The notes beneath the pieces are model-generated. The model worked only from the letters and a program-made list of their open reading frames with translations. It did not search any database and was not told where the DNA came from. DNA of 34,434 nucleotides from positions 1 through 34,434 of the forward strand of contig SVJM01000021.1 in assembly GCA_015068975.1 (NCBI GenBank). The letters are read 5' to 3'. Source of the DNA: Oscillospiraceae bacterium (GTDB lineage Bacteria; Bacillota; Clostridia; UMGS1810). This document shows, one piece after another, positions 23,912 through 32,326 of this stretch (the stretch's first letter is position 1; the number at the start of each line of letters is the position of its first letter). Both the position numbers and the translations under genes were made by a program.

Positions 23912-25096
23912 ATGAAAAAATTATTGGCAATCGTTCTTGCACTTATTCTTGTAAGTGCAGCATTCACAGGTTGTACACCTGCTGAACCAGGTACAGGAAG
24001 TGCTGACGGAAATGTTATCAGAATCGGTGTATTTGAGCCACTTACAGGTGACTCTGCTTCCGGTGGTAAAAAAGAACTTCTCGGTGTTCAGTATGCAAAC
24101 GCAGAAACACCTACAGTTACACTTAATGGTGTAGAATATAAAGTAGAAGTTGTATATTCTGACAATGGTTCTACAACAGACAAAGCTCCTTCAGCAGCTG
24201 CTACATTGGTAGACAAGGATGTATCTATCGTTCTCGGTTCATATGGTTCAGGTGTATCAATGGCTGCAAGTGATACATTCAATCAGGCAGGACTTGCTGC
24301 AATGGGTATTACATGTACAAACCCAAATGTTACAAAGGGCAACGAACACTACTTCAGAATTTGTTTCCTTGATCCATTCCAGGGTTCTGTTCTTGCAAAC
24401 TTTGCAAAAGACAAATGCTCTGCAAAGAAAGCATACCTTCTTGGTGAGCTTGGTAACGAATATGACCAGGGTCTTCTCACATTCTTTGAACAGACATTTA
24501 CAGAAGCAGGCGGAACAGTTGTAAAAGCTGACTTCCCAACAAATACAGCTGACTTCACACAGTACCTTAACACTGCCAAGGCAGAAGGCTGTGATGTAAT
24601 CTTCACACCTGTATCTATTGCTTATGCTACACAGATTGTTTCTCAGGCTGCAAGACTTGAAATTGGTCTTCCAATCCTTGGTTCTGACACACTTGATGAC
24701 AACAAGGTTCTTGAAGCTGCAAAGGGAACAGATACAGAGCTTTATGTGTCTACCTTCTATCAGGAAGGTGGTTCACCTGAATTTGACGAAGGTATCAAAA
24801 ACTACATCAACACAAATGCTGATGCAAAGACTGCAAATGGTGGCGATGACACAATCTCTGCTGTAACAGCAATGGGTTATGATGCATACTATGTTGCATT
24901 GGAAGCTATCAAGGCTGCAGGCTCACCTGATAAGGCAGCTGTTAAAGCAGCTCTTCCTGCAGTTAAATACACAGGCGTTTCAGGCGAAATCGCATTTGAC
25001 GAAATCGGTGATGCTATCCGTGATACAGCTTATATCAAGACTGTAAACACAGCAGATGGCACATGGAAGCTCGAAACAGTTCAGAAAGCTGAATAA
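23912..25096 (+). CDS. LIV-type ABC transporter substrate-binding lipoprotein
   Basis: 394 residues. A lipoprotein signal ends at C21 (FTGC). The body is a type I periplasmic-binding fold of the Leu/Ile/Val family: IRIGVFEPLTGDSASGG near the start, VSIVLGSYGSGVS, and the C-terminal YTGVSGEIAFDEIGDAIRDTAYIKTV are typical. In Gram-positives it is tethered outside the membrane and feeds the LivHMGF complex. Family cargoes include branched-chain and other amino acids, short amides, urea and aromatic acids, so the substrate here is open. It is the first gene of the operon, with a 162-base gap holding stem-loops before livH. Confidence 0.9.
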   Translation: MKKLLAIVLALILVSAAFTGCTPAEPGTGSADGNVIRIGVFEPLTGDSASGGKKELLGVQYANAETPTVTLNGVEYKVEVVYSDNGSTTDKAPSAAATLVDKDVSIVLGSYGSGVSMAASDTFNQAGLAAMGITCTNPNVTKGNEHYFRICFLDPFQGSVLANFAKDKCSAKKAYLLGELGNEYDQGLLTFFEQTFTEAGGTVVKADFPTNTADFTQYLNTAKAEGCDVIFTPVSIAYATQIVSQAARLEIGLPILGSDTLDDNKVLEAAKGTDTELYVSTFYQEGGSPEFDEGIKNYINTNADAKTANGGDDTISAVTAMGYDAYYVALEAIKAAGSPDKAAVKAALPAVKYTGVSGEIAFDEIGDAIRDTAYIKTVNTADGTWKLETVQKAE

Positions 25097-25135
25097 TTAT
25101 ATTCATATTTAATTTAAGATTTTTTTGAATCGTAC

Positions 25136-25227
25136 GCTTGGTAAGGGTTTCCCTTGCCAAGCGCTTGCGATTTCTTTACTGCCTCGAAAGCAGAGGTAGT
25201 TCTCTTTTTTCGAGACAGCAAAGAAAT
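25136..25227 (+). other. Two stem-loops between binding-protein and permease genes
   Basis: First: GCTTGGTAAGGG (25136-25147) with CCCTTGCCAAGC (25151-25162), one G-U pair. Second: 20-base arms 25170-25189 and 25208-25227, 18 of 20 paired. Such intercistronic structures often stabilise the upstream message or attenuate the downstream genes, giving more binding protein than permease. Confidence 0.65.
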
Positions 25228-25258
25228 TTGCTTACTATTTGAAAGCGAGGTAATATAA

Positions 25259-26134
25259 GTGCAATCTTTGATTACAACATTGTTGACAGGTATATCTGTC
25301 GGCGGACAATATGCTCTTATTGCTATTGGTTATACTATGGTATATGGTATTCTTCGTCTTATCAATTTTGCCCATGGTGATGTGTTTATGGTGTCAGGTA
25401 TGCTTCTCATATTTCTGTCAGCATCATTACCAATGACTGTTGTTATTCCTATTATCATTATAGCCACAGTTATTTTGGGATTTTTGATTGAGCGTGCGGC
25501 TTATCTTCCGCTCAGAGAAGCTCCCCGTATGAGTGTTATGATATCTGCTATAGGTGTCAGCTATCTTTTGCAGAATGTGATTACATATCTTACAGGCGGA
25601 CAGCCTATGACATATCCTACAATACCGTTTCTTGCACAGACAGTTTCTGTGCTTGGTACTAAGCAGACTGTAGCGACACTTATCACACTTCCTATGGTGA
25701 TTGTGCTTGTATTGTTACTCACCACTCTTATCAATCATACAAAGATTGGTATGGCTATGCGTGCAGTGTCAAAGGATTTTGAGACAAGCCGTCTTATGGG
25801 TATCAAAATCAACAATGTAATATCTGTTACATTTGTTATCGGATCATTACTTGCGGCCATTGGCTCTGTATTGTATTTCTCAAACTATCCGAAGATAGTT
25901 GCTGTATCAGGTGCTCTTCCGGGACTTAAGGCATTTGTTGCGGCTGTATTTGGCGGTATCGGATCAATACCCGGTGCGGTTATAGGTGCGTTTATCATCG
26001 GTATATGCGAAAACCTTATCAAAGCAACATCCTACTCAGTATTTTCTGATGCATTCACCTTTGCAGTACTTGTTGTGGTTCTTATTTTCAGACCGACAGG
26101 TATCTTTGGTGAAAAGACAGTAGACAAGGTATAA
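25259..26134 (+). CDS. livH: LIV-type ABC transporter permease LivH
   Basis: 291 residues from a GTG start (25259), with GCGAGG (25245-25250) as RBS. Highly hydrophobic with about eight membrane segments. LivH signatures include GGQYALIAIGYTMVYGILRLINFAHGD near the N terminus, the cytoplasmic loop MRAVSKDFETSRLMGI that contacts the ATPases, and AAVFGGIGSIPGAVIGAFIIG near the end. It pairs with LivM to form the membrane channel. The next gene starts 15 bases on. Confidence 0.9.
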   Translation: MQSLITTLLTGISVGGQYALIAIGYTMVYGILRLINFAHGDVFMVSGMLLIFLSASLPMTVVIPIIIIATVILGFLIERAAYLPLREAPRMSVMISAIGVSYLLQNVITYLTGGQPMTYPTIPFLAQTVSVLGTKQTVATLITLPMVIVLVLLLTTLINHTKIGMAMRAVSKDFETSRLMGIKINNVISVTFVIGSLLAAIGSVLYFSNYPKIVAVSGALPGLKAFVAAVFGGIGSIPGAVIGAFIIGICENLIKATSYSVFSDAFTFAVLVVVLIFRPTGIFGEKTVDKV

Positions 26135-26149
26135 GGGGAGGTGCTTTAT

Positions 26150-27412
26150 ATGAACAATCTTAATAAAACAAAAAGTGCCAAAAGCACTCTCATTGTGATA
26201 TTATCATTATTTGCATTCTGGGGACTTTTACTTCTTGTAGAAAACTTAAACCTTTTTATCCCCAATGTGCCGAAGCTCTTTACACCAACATCAAAGCTTT
26301 TTATGGTGCTCAGAAAAGTAATAGTATATTGCCTTATTGCAGTATCTCTTAATCTTCTCAATGGGTTTACAGGGCTGTTTTCATTGGGACATGCAGGATT
26401 TATGCTTCTTGGTGCATATACCTTTGCAATTCTTACCACACCTATATCTCTTAAGGTGCCTGAGGACGGTATCTTTTATAAATATGGTGGTAGTGTAGTG
26501 AATTTTTCACTGCAGGAATCCTTTGGTGCTATCTTCGGCACCACAGGCGCAGGTGGTACAATAAGCCTTATACTTGGTGTGCTTTTTGCACTTGTAATTG
26601 CAGGATGTATAGCAGCACTATTTGCCTATCTTATAGGCCTTCCTGTTTTGAGACTTAAAAGTGACTATCTTGCAATTGCCACACTTGGCTTTGCAGAAAT
26701 AATCAGAACAATATTTCAGTGTGAAGTTATCAAGCTTCCGGGTGGCGGAGAACTTGTACTTGGTAAGCTTACAAATGGTGCAAATATGATAAAGGGATTT
26801 CCAACATTGAACTCCTTTAATGTTGTAAACTCTGCAGGGCAGACCACATTGTATCTGTCTACGGTTGTTCCTGCAATTATTGTATCGGTTTGTATTGTTA
26901 TTATTGTGCTTCTTATCAATTCCACATACGGACGCTCATTCAAGGCAATCCGTGATGATGAAATCGCCGCAGAAGCAATGGGAATCAATCTTGCAAAGCA
27001 TAAGATACTTTCCTTCTGTATATCTGCATTTTTTGCAGGTGTTGGCGGTGCTCTTTATGCGATGTTTGCTACCACATATCAGGCGAAGCCTTTTACATCG
27101 GTGCTTACATATGAGATACTTCTTATTGTTGTAATTGGCGGTATAGGATCTGTATCAGGTTCATGTATAGGATCATTCCTTTATATTGCATGCTCTGAAT
27201 GGTGGTTAAGATTCCTTGATGAGCCTCAGGTTGTGGCAGGATATCAGGTGCCGCTTCTTAAAGACGGATTCAGAATGGTTGTATTCTCAATCGTTATTAT
27301 GATAGTTGTGCTTTTCTTCAGAAAGGGTATTATGGGTACAAAGGAACTGCCCGATCTGTTTAAATTCAAAAAACCAAAGCTGAAAGGTAAGGTGAGTGAC
27401 AATGCCGAATAA
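26150..27412 (+). CDS. livM: LIV-type ABC transporter permease LivM
   Basis: 420 residues from ATG 26150; GGGGAGG (26135-26141) fits this ATG, while the upstream GTG at 26141 lies in the RBS itself. LivM marks: LNLLNGFTGLFSLGHAGFMLLGAY, LRLKSDYLAIATLGFAEIIR, and the ATPase-contact loop FKAIRDDEIAAEAMGIN. About 90 residues longer than compact LivM proteins, with an extra segment near 110-150 in a periplasmic-side loop. It overlaps livG by 11 bases. Confidence 0.9.
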   Translation: MNNLNKTKSAKSTLIVILSLFAFWGLLLLVENLNLFIPNVPKLFTPTSKLFMVLRKVIVYCLIAVSLNLLNGFTGLFSLGHAGFMLLGAYTFAILTTPISLKVPEDGIFYKYGGSVVNFSLQESFGAIFGTTGAGGTISLILGVLFALVIAGCIAALFAYLIGLPVLRLKSDYLAIATLGFAEIIRTIFQCEVIKLPGGGELVLGKLTNGANMIKGFPTLNSFNVVNSAGQTTLYLSTVVPAIIVSVCIVIIVLLINSTYGRSFKAIRDDEIAAEAMGINLAKHKILSFCISAFFAGVGGALYAMFATTYQAKPFTSVLTYEILLIVVIGGIGSVSGSCIGSFLYIACSEWWLRFLDEPQVVAGYQVPLLKDGFRMVVFSIVIMIVVLFFRKGIMGTKELPDLFKFKKPKLKGKVSDNAE

Positions 27413-28244
27413 TGTACTTCGCTTAGAAAATATTACTATGCAGTTTGGCGGTGTTGTTGCCGTAAATAACCTTTCTATGGAAATAAATGAAGGAGAAATT
27501 GTGGCATTGATCGGACCTAATGGTGCGGGCAAAACTACAGCCTTCAATGTTATAACGGGTGTATATCAGCCTACAAACGGAAGAGTTTTATTCCATGATG
27601 AAGCAATTATAGAAAATTTCCCAAAAGGAAAGATGAAGAAGCTTTATGCGGGAGAGAATAACGGAGTTTATAAATCAACTTTGATAAAAACTCCCGATCA
27701 GATTACAAAGCTTGGTATGGCAAGAACATTCCAGAATATCAGACTCTTTAAGAGTATGACAGTTTTTGAAAATGTACTTGTTGCAAAGCATTTAAGAAAG
27801 ACCAGCAATGTATTTTCTGCTATTTTCAGATTTAATGCTCAGGAAGAGAAGAAAATGAGAGAAGAAACTCTTGAACTTCTTAAGCTTCTTGATCTGGAGG
27901 ATGTAAAGGACGAACTTGCAACATCACTTCCATATGGTAAGCAGAGACATCTGGAAATTGCCAGAGCACTTGCTACAAATCCAACACTTCTTTTGCTTGA
28001 TGAACCGGCGGCAGGTATGAACCCTCAGGAAACAGAAGAGCTGACAGCCTTTATCCGTCGTATAAGAAAGGATTTTAACCTTACTATACTTCTTATCGAG
28101 CATCATATGAATCTTGTAATGGATATTTCTGACCGTATATATGTTATTGATTTCGGTAAGCATATTGCAGATGGCACACCGGAAACAGTAAGCAACAATC
28201 CTCGTGTAATCGAGGCATATCTGGGGGTGAGTGAAGATGCTTAA
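27402..28244 (+). CDS. livG: LIV-type ABC transporter ATPase LivG
   Basis: 280 residues from ATG 27402, set by AAGGTGA (27389-27395) and preferred over GTG 27396. Walker A GPNGAGKTT (38-46), ARTFQNIRLF (107-116, a LivG hallmark), signature LPYGKQRHLEIARAL (176-190) and Walker B with D200/E201. Between Walker A and the Q-loop region there are roughly 15 residues more than usual (about 75-95, Lys- and Asn-rich). It works as a dimer with LivF, and the gene overlaps livM and livF, so the operon is tightly coupled. Confidence 0.92.
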   Translation: MPNNVLRLENITMQFGGVVAVNNLSMEINEGEIVALIGPNGAGKTTAFNVITGVYQPTNGRVLFHDEAIIENFPKGKMKKLYAGENNGVYKSTLIKTPDQITKLGMARTFQNIRLFKSMTVFENVLVAKHLRKTSNVFSAIFRFNAQEEKKMREETLELLKLLDLEDVKDELATSLPYGKQRHLEIARALATNPTLLLLDEPAAGMNPQETEELTAFIRRIRKDFNLTILLIEHHMNLVMDISDRIYVIDFGKHIADGTPETVSNNPRVIEAYLGVSEDA

Positions 28245-28935
28245 AATTAATAACCTCAATATTAATTACGGCGGTATCAATGCTGTACGTGATGTATCAT
28301 TTGAAGTGGAAGAAGGCTCTATCGTCACTCTGGTTGGAGCAAATGGCGCAGGCAAAAGCTCTATTCTTCGTTCTATAGCAGGTGTGGTTACACCAAGAAG
28401 CGGAAGTATTGAGTTTCTTGGCGAAGACATCACAGGCTTAAGTGCAGAAAAGGTAGTTAAGACGGGTATCACACTTGTGCCTGAAGGCAGAAGAATATTT
28501 CCTGATCTTACAGTACTTGAGAATATCCGTATCGGTGCTTATTTAAGAAAAGATTCACTTGATGAGGATATCAAATGGGTATATGATCTTTTTCCAAGAC
28601 TTAAGGAACGTTCCTGGCAGATGGCAGGCACACTTTCAGGCGGTGAGCAACAGATGCTTGCAGTTGCAAGAGCACTGATGAGCCGACCAAAGCTTATGAT
28701 GATGGATGAACCATCTCTTGGACTGGCACCGCTTATTGTAAGAGATATCTTTTCAATTATAAAAGAAATTAACAAAAATGGTGTTACAATTCTCCTTATT
28801 GAGCAGAATGCCAATATGGCACTGAAAACTGCTGACAGAGGATATGTTCTTGAAACAGGCAGAATCAGTCTTTCAGGAACAGGTGCAGAGCTTCTTGCCA
28901 ACGAGGATGTTAAAAAGGCATATCTTGGTAAATAG
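28237..28935 (+). CDS. livF: LIV-type ABC transporter ATPase LivF
   Basis: 232 residues from ATG 28237, with GGGGGTGA (28223-28230) as RBS, in preference to GTG 28231. Walker A GANGAGKSS (34-42), LVPEGRRIFPDLTVLENI (80-97, a LivF hallmark), signature LSGGEQQ (133-139), Walker B with D157/E158. Overlaps livG by 8 bases. A terminator follows 9 bases after the stop. Confidence 0.92.
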   Translation: MLKINNLNINYGGINAVRDVSFEVEEGSIVTLVGANGAGKSSILRSIAGVVTPRSGSIEFLGEDITGLSAEKVVKTGITLVPEGRRIFPDLTVLENIRIGAYLRKDSLDEDIKWVYDLFPRLKERSWQMAGTLSGGEQQMLAVARALMSRPKLMMMDEPSLGLAPLIVRDIFSIIKEINKNGVTILLIEQNANMALKTADRGYVLETGRISLSGTGAELLANEDVKKAYLGK

Positions 28936-28944
28936 AGAATACAA

Positions 28945-28978
28945 TGGGGATGTAATTACTACATCCTCATATTTTTTT
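28945..28978 (+). terminator. Terminator after livF
   Basis: TGGGGATGTA (28945-28954), loop ATTAC, TACATCCTCA (28960-28969) with one G-U pair, then TATTTTTTT (28970-28978). The next gene starts 23 bases later with no room for a full promoter after the hairpin, so some read-through or a promoter inside livF must serve it. Confidence 0.82.
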
Positions 28979-29001
28979 GAATAATGGAGGGAGTGTTTGA
29001 A

Positions 29002-30261
29002 ATGAATAGAAACGAGCTTTTTCCGGATGGATCAAAAATAGACAACTGGTTTTATGAAGAGAAAAAACCTGCCTTATCTGATTTTGAAAACCGCTATATT
29101 ATTACAGATTTCGGTGTTAAGGATGACGGAAATGTATATACAGAAGTGTTTCAGTCTGTTATAGACAAGGCAGCTCTATCAGGCGGTGTTGTGATTGTTC
29201 CGAAAGGTGAATACATTACAGGCGCATTGTTTTTTAAGGATGGCGTAAGTCTGTATATAGAAGAGGGAGCAACTCTCAAAGGTAGTGATGATATATCCGA
29301 CTATCCGGTTATGGATACAAGAATAGAAGGGGAGAGCTGTGTATATTACCCTGCTCTTATAAACGCTGATAATACCAGTGGATTCAGAATCTTCGGCAAA
29401 GGAACAATCGATGGAAACGGACTAAGATCCTGGAAGGCATTCTGGCAGAGAAGACTGTGGAATCCCGATTGCACCAATAAGGATGAACAAAGACCCCGAC
29501 TTGTATATGTTTCCAATTCATCTGATGTGATAATATCAGGTGTCAATCTTAAGAACTCTCATTTCTGGACTACACATATATATAAATGTAATCATGTTTT
29601 AATCTGTGACTGCACTATCATTTCTCCCCGTAATCCTGTAAAAGCTCCAAGCACTGATGCCATAGATGTGGATGTGTGTACAGATGTGCTTATCAAAGGA
29701 TGTTATTTTGATGTAAATGATGATGGAGTAGCACTTAAAGGGGGGAAGGGTCCCTGGGCAGATACTTTGGAAGAAAACGGTATGAATGAGAGAATAATAA
29801 TCGAAGACTGTACATTTAAGTTTTGCCACGGATGTCTTACATGTGGTTCAGAAGCAATACATAACAAAAATATTATCGTGAGAAATTCCGTCCTTGACGG
29901 ACCTGCAACTCTTCTGTGGCTTAAAATGCGAATGGATACTCCACAGCATTATGAATATATAAGGATAGAAAATGTGAGCGGGTTTTCAGACAGGATGCTG
30001 AGCCTTTATAACTGGAACCAGTTTTTCGACCTTAAGGGCAGGGAAGACATACCTATGTCCTATGCAGATCATATTGAATTTGCTGACTGCAATCTTAAGT
30101 GCAAAAATTATTTTGATATGACAAAAAATGATGAGTGTTATAAGGTAAGCGATGTGACATTCATAAATCTCAATATAGAAACGGCAAAGGATAACTATGA
30201 AGATGGCATAATAGATAATCTTTATGTTGTAAATTCAAATATTTCTAAACAGGAGGAGTAA
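29002..30261 (+). CDS. GH28 family glycosidase, cytoplasmic
   Basis: 419 residues from ATG 29002; GGAGGG (28986-28991) lies 10 bases before it and after the upstream ATG 28984. The GH28 fold is clear: ITDFGVKDDG opening, KGTIDGNG (133-140), and active-site motifs STDAID (217-222), NDDGVALK (239-246), CHG (275-277) and LKMR (307-310, usually RIK). Family enzymes cut galacturonan, xylogalacturonan or rhamnogalacturonan. No signal peptide, so it probably trims imported pectic oligomers. It is directly coupled to the following isomerase-fold gene, whose RBS overlaps its stop codon. Confidence 0.85.
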   Translation: MNRNELFPDGSKIDNWFYEEKKPALSDFENRYIITDFGVKDDGNVYTEVFQSVIDKAALSGGVVIVPKGEYITGALFFKDGVSLYIEEGATLKGSDDISDYPVMDTRIEGESCVYYPALINADNTSGFRIFGKGTIDGNGLRSWKAFWQRRLWNPDCTNKDEQRPRLVYVSNSSDVIISGVNLKNSHFWTTHIYKCNHVLICDCTIISPRNPVKAPSTDAIDVDVCTDVLIKGCYFDVNDDGVALKGGKGPWADTLEENGMNERIIIEDCTFKFCHGCLTCGSEAIHNKNIIVRNSVLDGPATLLWLKMRMDTPQHYEYIRIENVSGFSDRMLSLYNWNQFFDLKGREDIPMSYADHIEFADCNLKCKNYFDMTKNDECYKVSDVTFINLNIETAKDNYEDGIIDNLYVVNSNISKQEE

Positions 30262-30263
30262 TT

Positions 30264-31106
30264 ATGAAGATAGGTACAAGTGTAGATTATTTCAGTAATG
30301 CATTGGGAAGATATAAAGACAGAATGTTTGATAAGGTCAGAGAACTGGGCTTTGAGTATGCAGATTTCAATATGGCAGATACAAATACTCCTTTTTATGA
30401 GAAGAACGGAATACATCTTGTGGAAAGAATGAGAAATCTTGCAGATGATGCCGGAGTTTGTATAAACCAGATACACGGACCATGGAGGCATCCTCCTGTG
30501 GATGAAAAAGAAGAGGAAAGACAGGAAAGATTTGAAAAAATGACCAGAGCAATAGAGTATACTCGCATACTTGGCGCTGAATATATGGTCATTCATCCTT
30601 TGATGTCTTATTCTGCAGATGATAAAGGACGAGAAGAAGAATTCCGTAATATGAATTTGGATTTTATGAAAAGACTTACAGAAGAAGCAAGAAAAAAAGG
30701 TGTGACAATATGTCTTGAAAATATGCCGATGATGAATCTTTCTTTATCAAAACCCGAAAGAATACTTGAGATCATAAAGGAAATCAATGATGAAAGTTTC
30801 AGGATGTGTTTCGATACAGGACATGTATCTGTATTTGGTGATCTTGATGTAGCAGAAGAGATAAGAAGATGCGGAGCTTATATAAAAACATTTCATATTC
30901 ACGATAATAAATACGGAAAAGATCTTCATCTTCCGCCCTTTTATGGAATAATAGACTGGAAAAGTGTTACAAAAGCCATGAAGGATATTAGTTTTGACGG
31001 GGTGTTTTCTCTTGAGGTTTCTTCTCCTTCAATCGGTGATGATACACTTTTTGAAAAGTATATATCTCTTATGCGTAATACTGTTGATTTTATGATGGAA
31101 GAATAA
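30264..31106 (+). CDS. Xylose-isomerase-like TIM-barrel protein (sugar isomerase/epimerase)
   Basis: 280 residues. The fold and metal ligands of the sugar phosphate isomerase/epimerase (AP-endonuclease 2-like) family are visible: H71 (QIHGPW), H111, E152 (CLENMP), D184 and H187 (FDTGH), H211/H213 (FHIHDN) and E251 (SLEVSS). Members interconvert ketoses and aldoses, epimerise keto-sugars or dehydrate inosose; the exact reaction cannot be told. RBS AGGAGGAG (30250-30257) lies inside the end of the GH28 gene, two bases apart, so the pair is probably co-translated and handles one released sugar. No terminator follows. Confidence 0.8.
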   Translation: MKIGTSVDYFSNALGRYKDRMFDKVRELGFEYADFNMADTNTPFYEKNGIHLVERMRNLADDAGVCINQIHGPWRHPPVDEKEEERQERFEKMTRAIEYTRILGAEYMVIHPLMSYSADDKGREEEFRNMNLDFMKRLTEEARKKGVTICLENMPMMNLSLSKPERILEIIKEINDESFRMCFDTGHVSVFGDLDVAEEIRRCGAYIKTFHIHDNKYGKDLHLPPFYGIIDWKSVTKAMKDISFDGVFSLEVSSPSIGDDTLFEKYISLMRNTVDFMMEE

Positions 31107-31135
31107 GCTTAAATGAACAAATTGCTCGGTATAAC

Positions 31136-31223
31136 TTGCAAAAAAATATAATATTTTACAAAAAGTTGCACTAAATGTTTAAAATAATGCGAATTATTGC
31201 AATAATAATATTTTTTTCTTGCA
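31136..31223. promoter_or_regulatory. Four phased TTGCA boxes upstream of the TRAP operon
   Basis: TTGCA at 31136, 31166, 31197 and 31219 (spacings 30, 31 and 22 bases, about 3, 3 and 2 helical turns). Three of the four extend to the palindrome TTGCAA. The third is the centre of ATTATTGCAATAAT (31193-31206), a perfect 14-bp palindrome. The last box ends just before the -35. Confidence 0.5.
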
Positions 31224-31230
31224 AAAATAC

Positions 31231-31259
31231 TTTACAAAACAGAAAATGTATAGTATAAT
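31231..31259 (+). promoter_or_regulatory. Promoter of the TAXI-TRAP operon
   Basis: TTTACA (31231-31236), 17 bases, TATAAT (31254-31259); RNA would start near 31266, 31 bases before ATG 31297. Confidence 0.83.
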
Positions 31260-31296
31260 GACTTTAAATTGTTTATTAATTAAGGAGGCAAATATT

Positions 31297-32259
31297 ATGA
31301 AGAAATTATTGTCACTGGCTCTTGTAGTGGTACTTGCTCTTTCTTTTGCAGCATGTAATTCTACTACAGGAACAACAAAAATGACTATGGGTACAGGCGG
31401 TACTGCAGGTACATACTACGGTTACGGCGGCGTACTCAGCCAGTATATGATCAACAACGCAGGTGTTGATGTAAATGTTGTAGCTACAGATGGTTCTAAG
31501 GCAAATATCCAGGGTATTGATGCAGGCGACTATCAACTTGGTACAGTACAGTCTGACGTTATGAGCTATGCTTGGGAAGGTACACGTTCTTTCGAAACAG
31601 AAGGAAAGATTGATTCTTTCAGAACTGTTGCAGGTCTTTATGCAGAAGCAGTTCAGCTTGTTACTATGGATGAATCTATCAAATCAGTAGCAGATCTTAA
31701 GGGCAAGAGTGTTTCTATCGGTGCTCCTGGTTCAGGCGTATACTTCAATGCTGTAGACGTTCTTACAGCTGCAGGTCTTACAGAAGAAGATATCAAAGCT
31801 CAGTATCAGTCATTTGCTGACAGTGCAGATGCATTGAAGGATGGTAAGATTGATGCAGCGTTCATCGTTGCAGGACCTCCTACACCTGCTATTACAGAAC
31901 TTTGCACATCTTCAAATGCATATCTTGTTCCAATCGATGGCGATGTTGCAGCAAAGCTTATTGCAGATTGTCCTTTCTACACAGAACACAAGATTCCTGC
32001 AGGCACATATAAGGGTCAGGAAGAAGATGTAACAACAGTTACAGTTAAAGCTACTTTGATCGTATCAAAGGATGCATCAGAAGATGATGTATATAAACTT
32101 ACAAAAGCAGTATTCGATAATATCGATGCAATTACAAAAGAAAATGCTAAGGGTGCTGAATTAAGCATCGAAAATGCTACAGGTGGTATGACAGTTCCAT
32201 TCCATCCAGGTGCTGCTAAGTACTTTGCAGAAAAAGGCGTTACAGTAGCGGTTGAATAA
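31297..32259 (+). CDS. TAXI-family TRAP transporter solute-binding lipoprotein
   Basis: 320 residues from ATG 31297, fixed by AAGGAGG (31282-31288) and by the signal peptide; an upstream in-frame ATG at 31219 lies before the promoter. Lipobox FAAC with C20. TAXI features: MGTGGTAGTYYGYGG near the N terminus, the DLKGKSVSIGAPGSG strand-loop, GKIDAAFIVAGPPTPAI and PFHPGAAKYF at the end. TAXI proteins feed a fused TRAP permease using a sodium or proton gradient; known cargoes are few (glutamate/glutamine-like and other organic acids). It is followed by a strong stem-loop and the permease gene. Confidence 0.9.
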   Translation: MKKLLSLALVVVLALSFAACNSTTGTTKMTMGTGGTAGTYYGYGGVLSQYMINNAGVDVNVVATDGSKANIQGIDAGDYQLGTVQSDVMSYAWEGTRSFETEGKIDSFRTVAGLYAEAVQLVTMDESIKSVADLKGKSVSIGAPGSGVYFNAVDVLTAAGLTEEDIKAQYQSFADSADALKDGKIDAAFIVAGPPTPAITELCTSSNAYLVPIDGDVAAKLIADCPFYTEHKIPAGTYKGQEEDVTTVTVKATLIVSKDASEDDVYKLTKAVFDNIDAITKENAKGAELSIENATGGMTVPFHPGAAKYFAEKGVTVAVE

Positions 32260-32280
32260 TTGAGTAATTGAATTATAATC

Positions 32281-32309
32281 TAAGGCTGCGATATATTATC
32301 GCAGCCTTA
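32281..32309 (+). other. Stem-loop between TAXI binding protein and permease
   Basis: TAAGGCTGCGATA (32281-32293), loop TAT, TATCGCAGCCTTA (32297-32309): 13 perfect pairs and no T-run. It should not end transcription but could shield the 3' end of the binding-protein message. It ends 17 bases before the permease start. Confidence 0.75.
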
Positions 32310-32326
32310 ACTATGAGAGGTGATAT

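Noticed and set aside
25097-25258. Riboswitch between the LIV binding-protein gene and livH
   Set aside because: Two simple stem-loops but no aptamer consensus I recognise and no expression platform; kept as structural elements only.
31219-31296. N-terminal extension of the TAXI lipoprotein
   Set aside because: It would start upstream of the promoter -35 and place 26 residues before a complete lipoprotein signal peptide.
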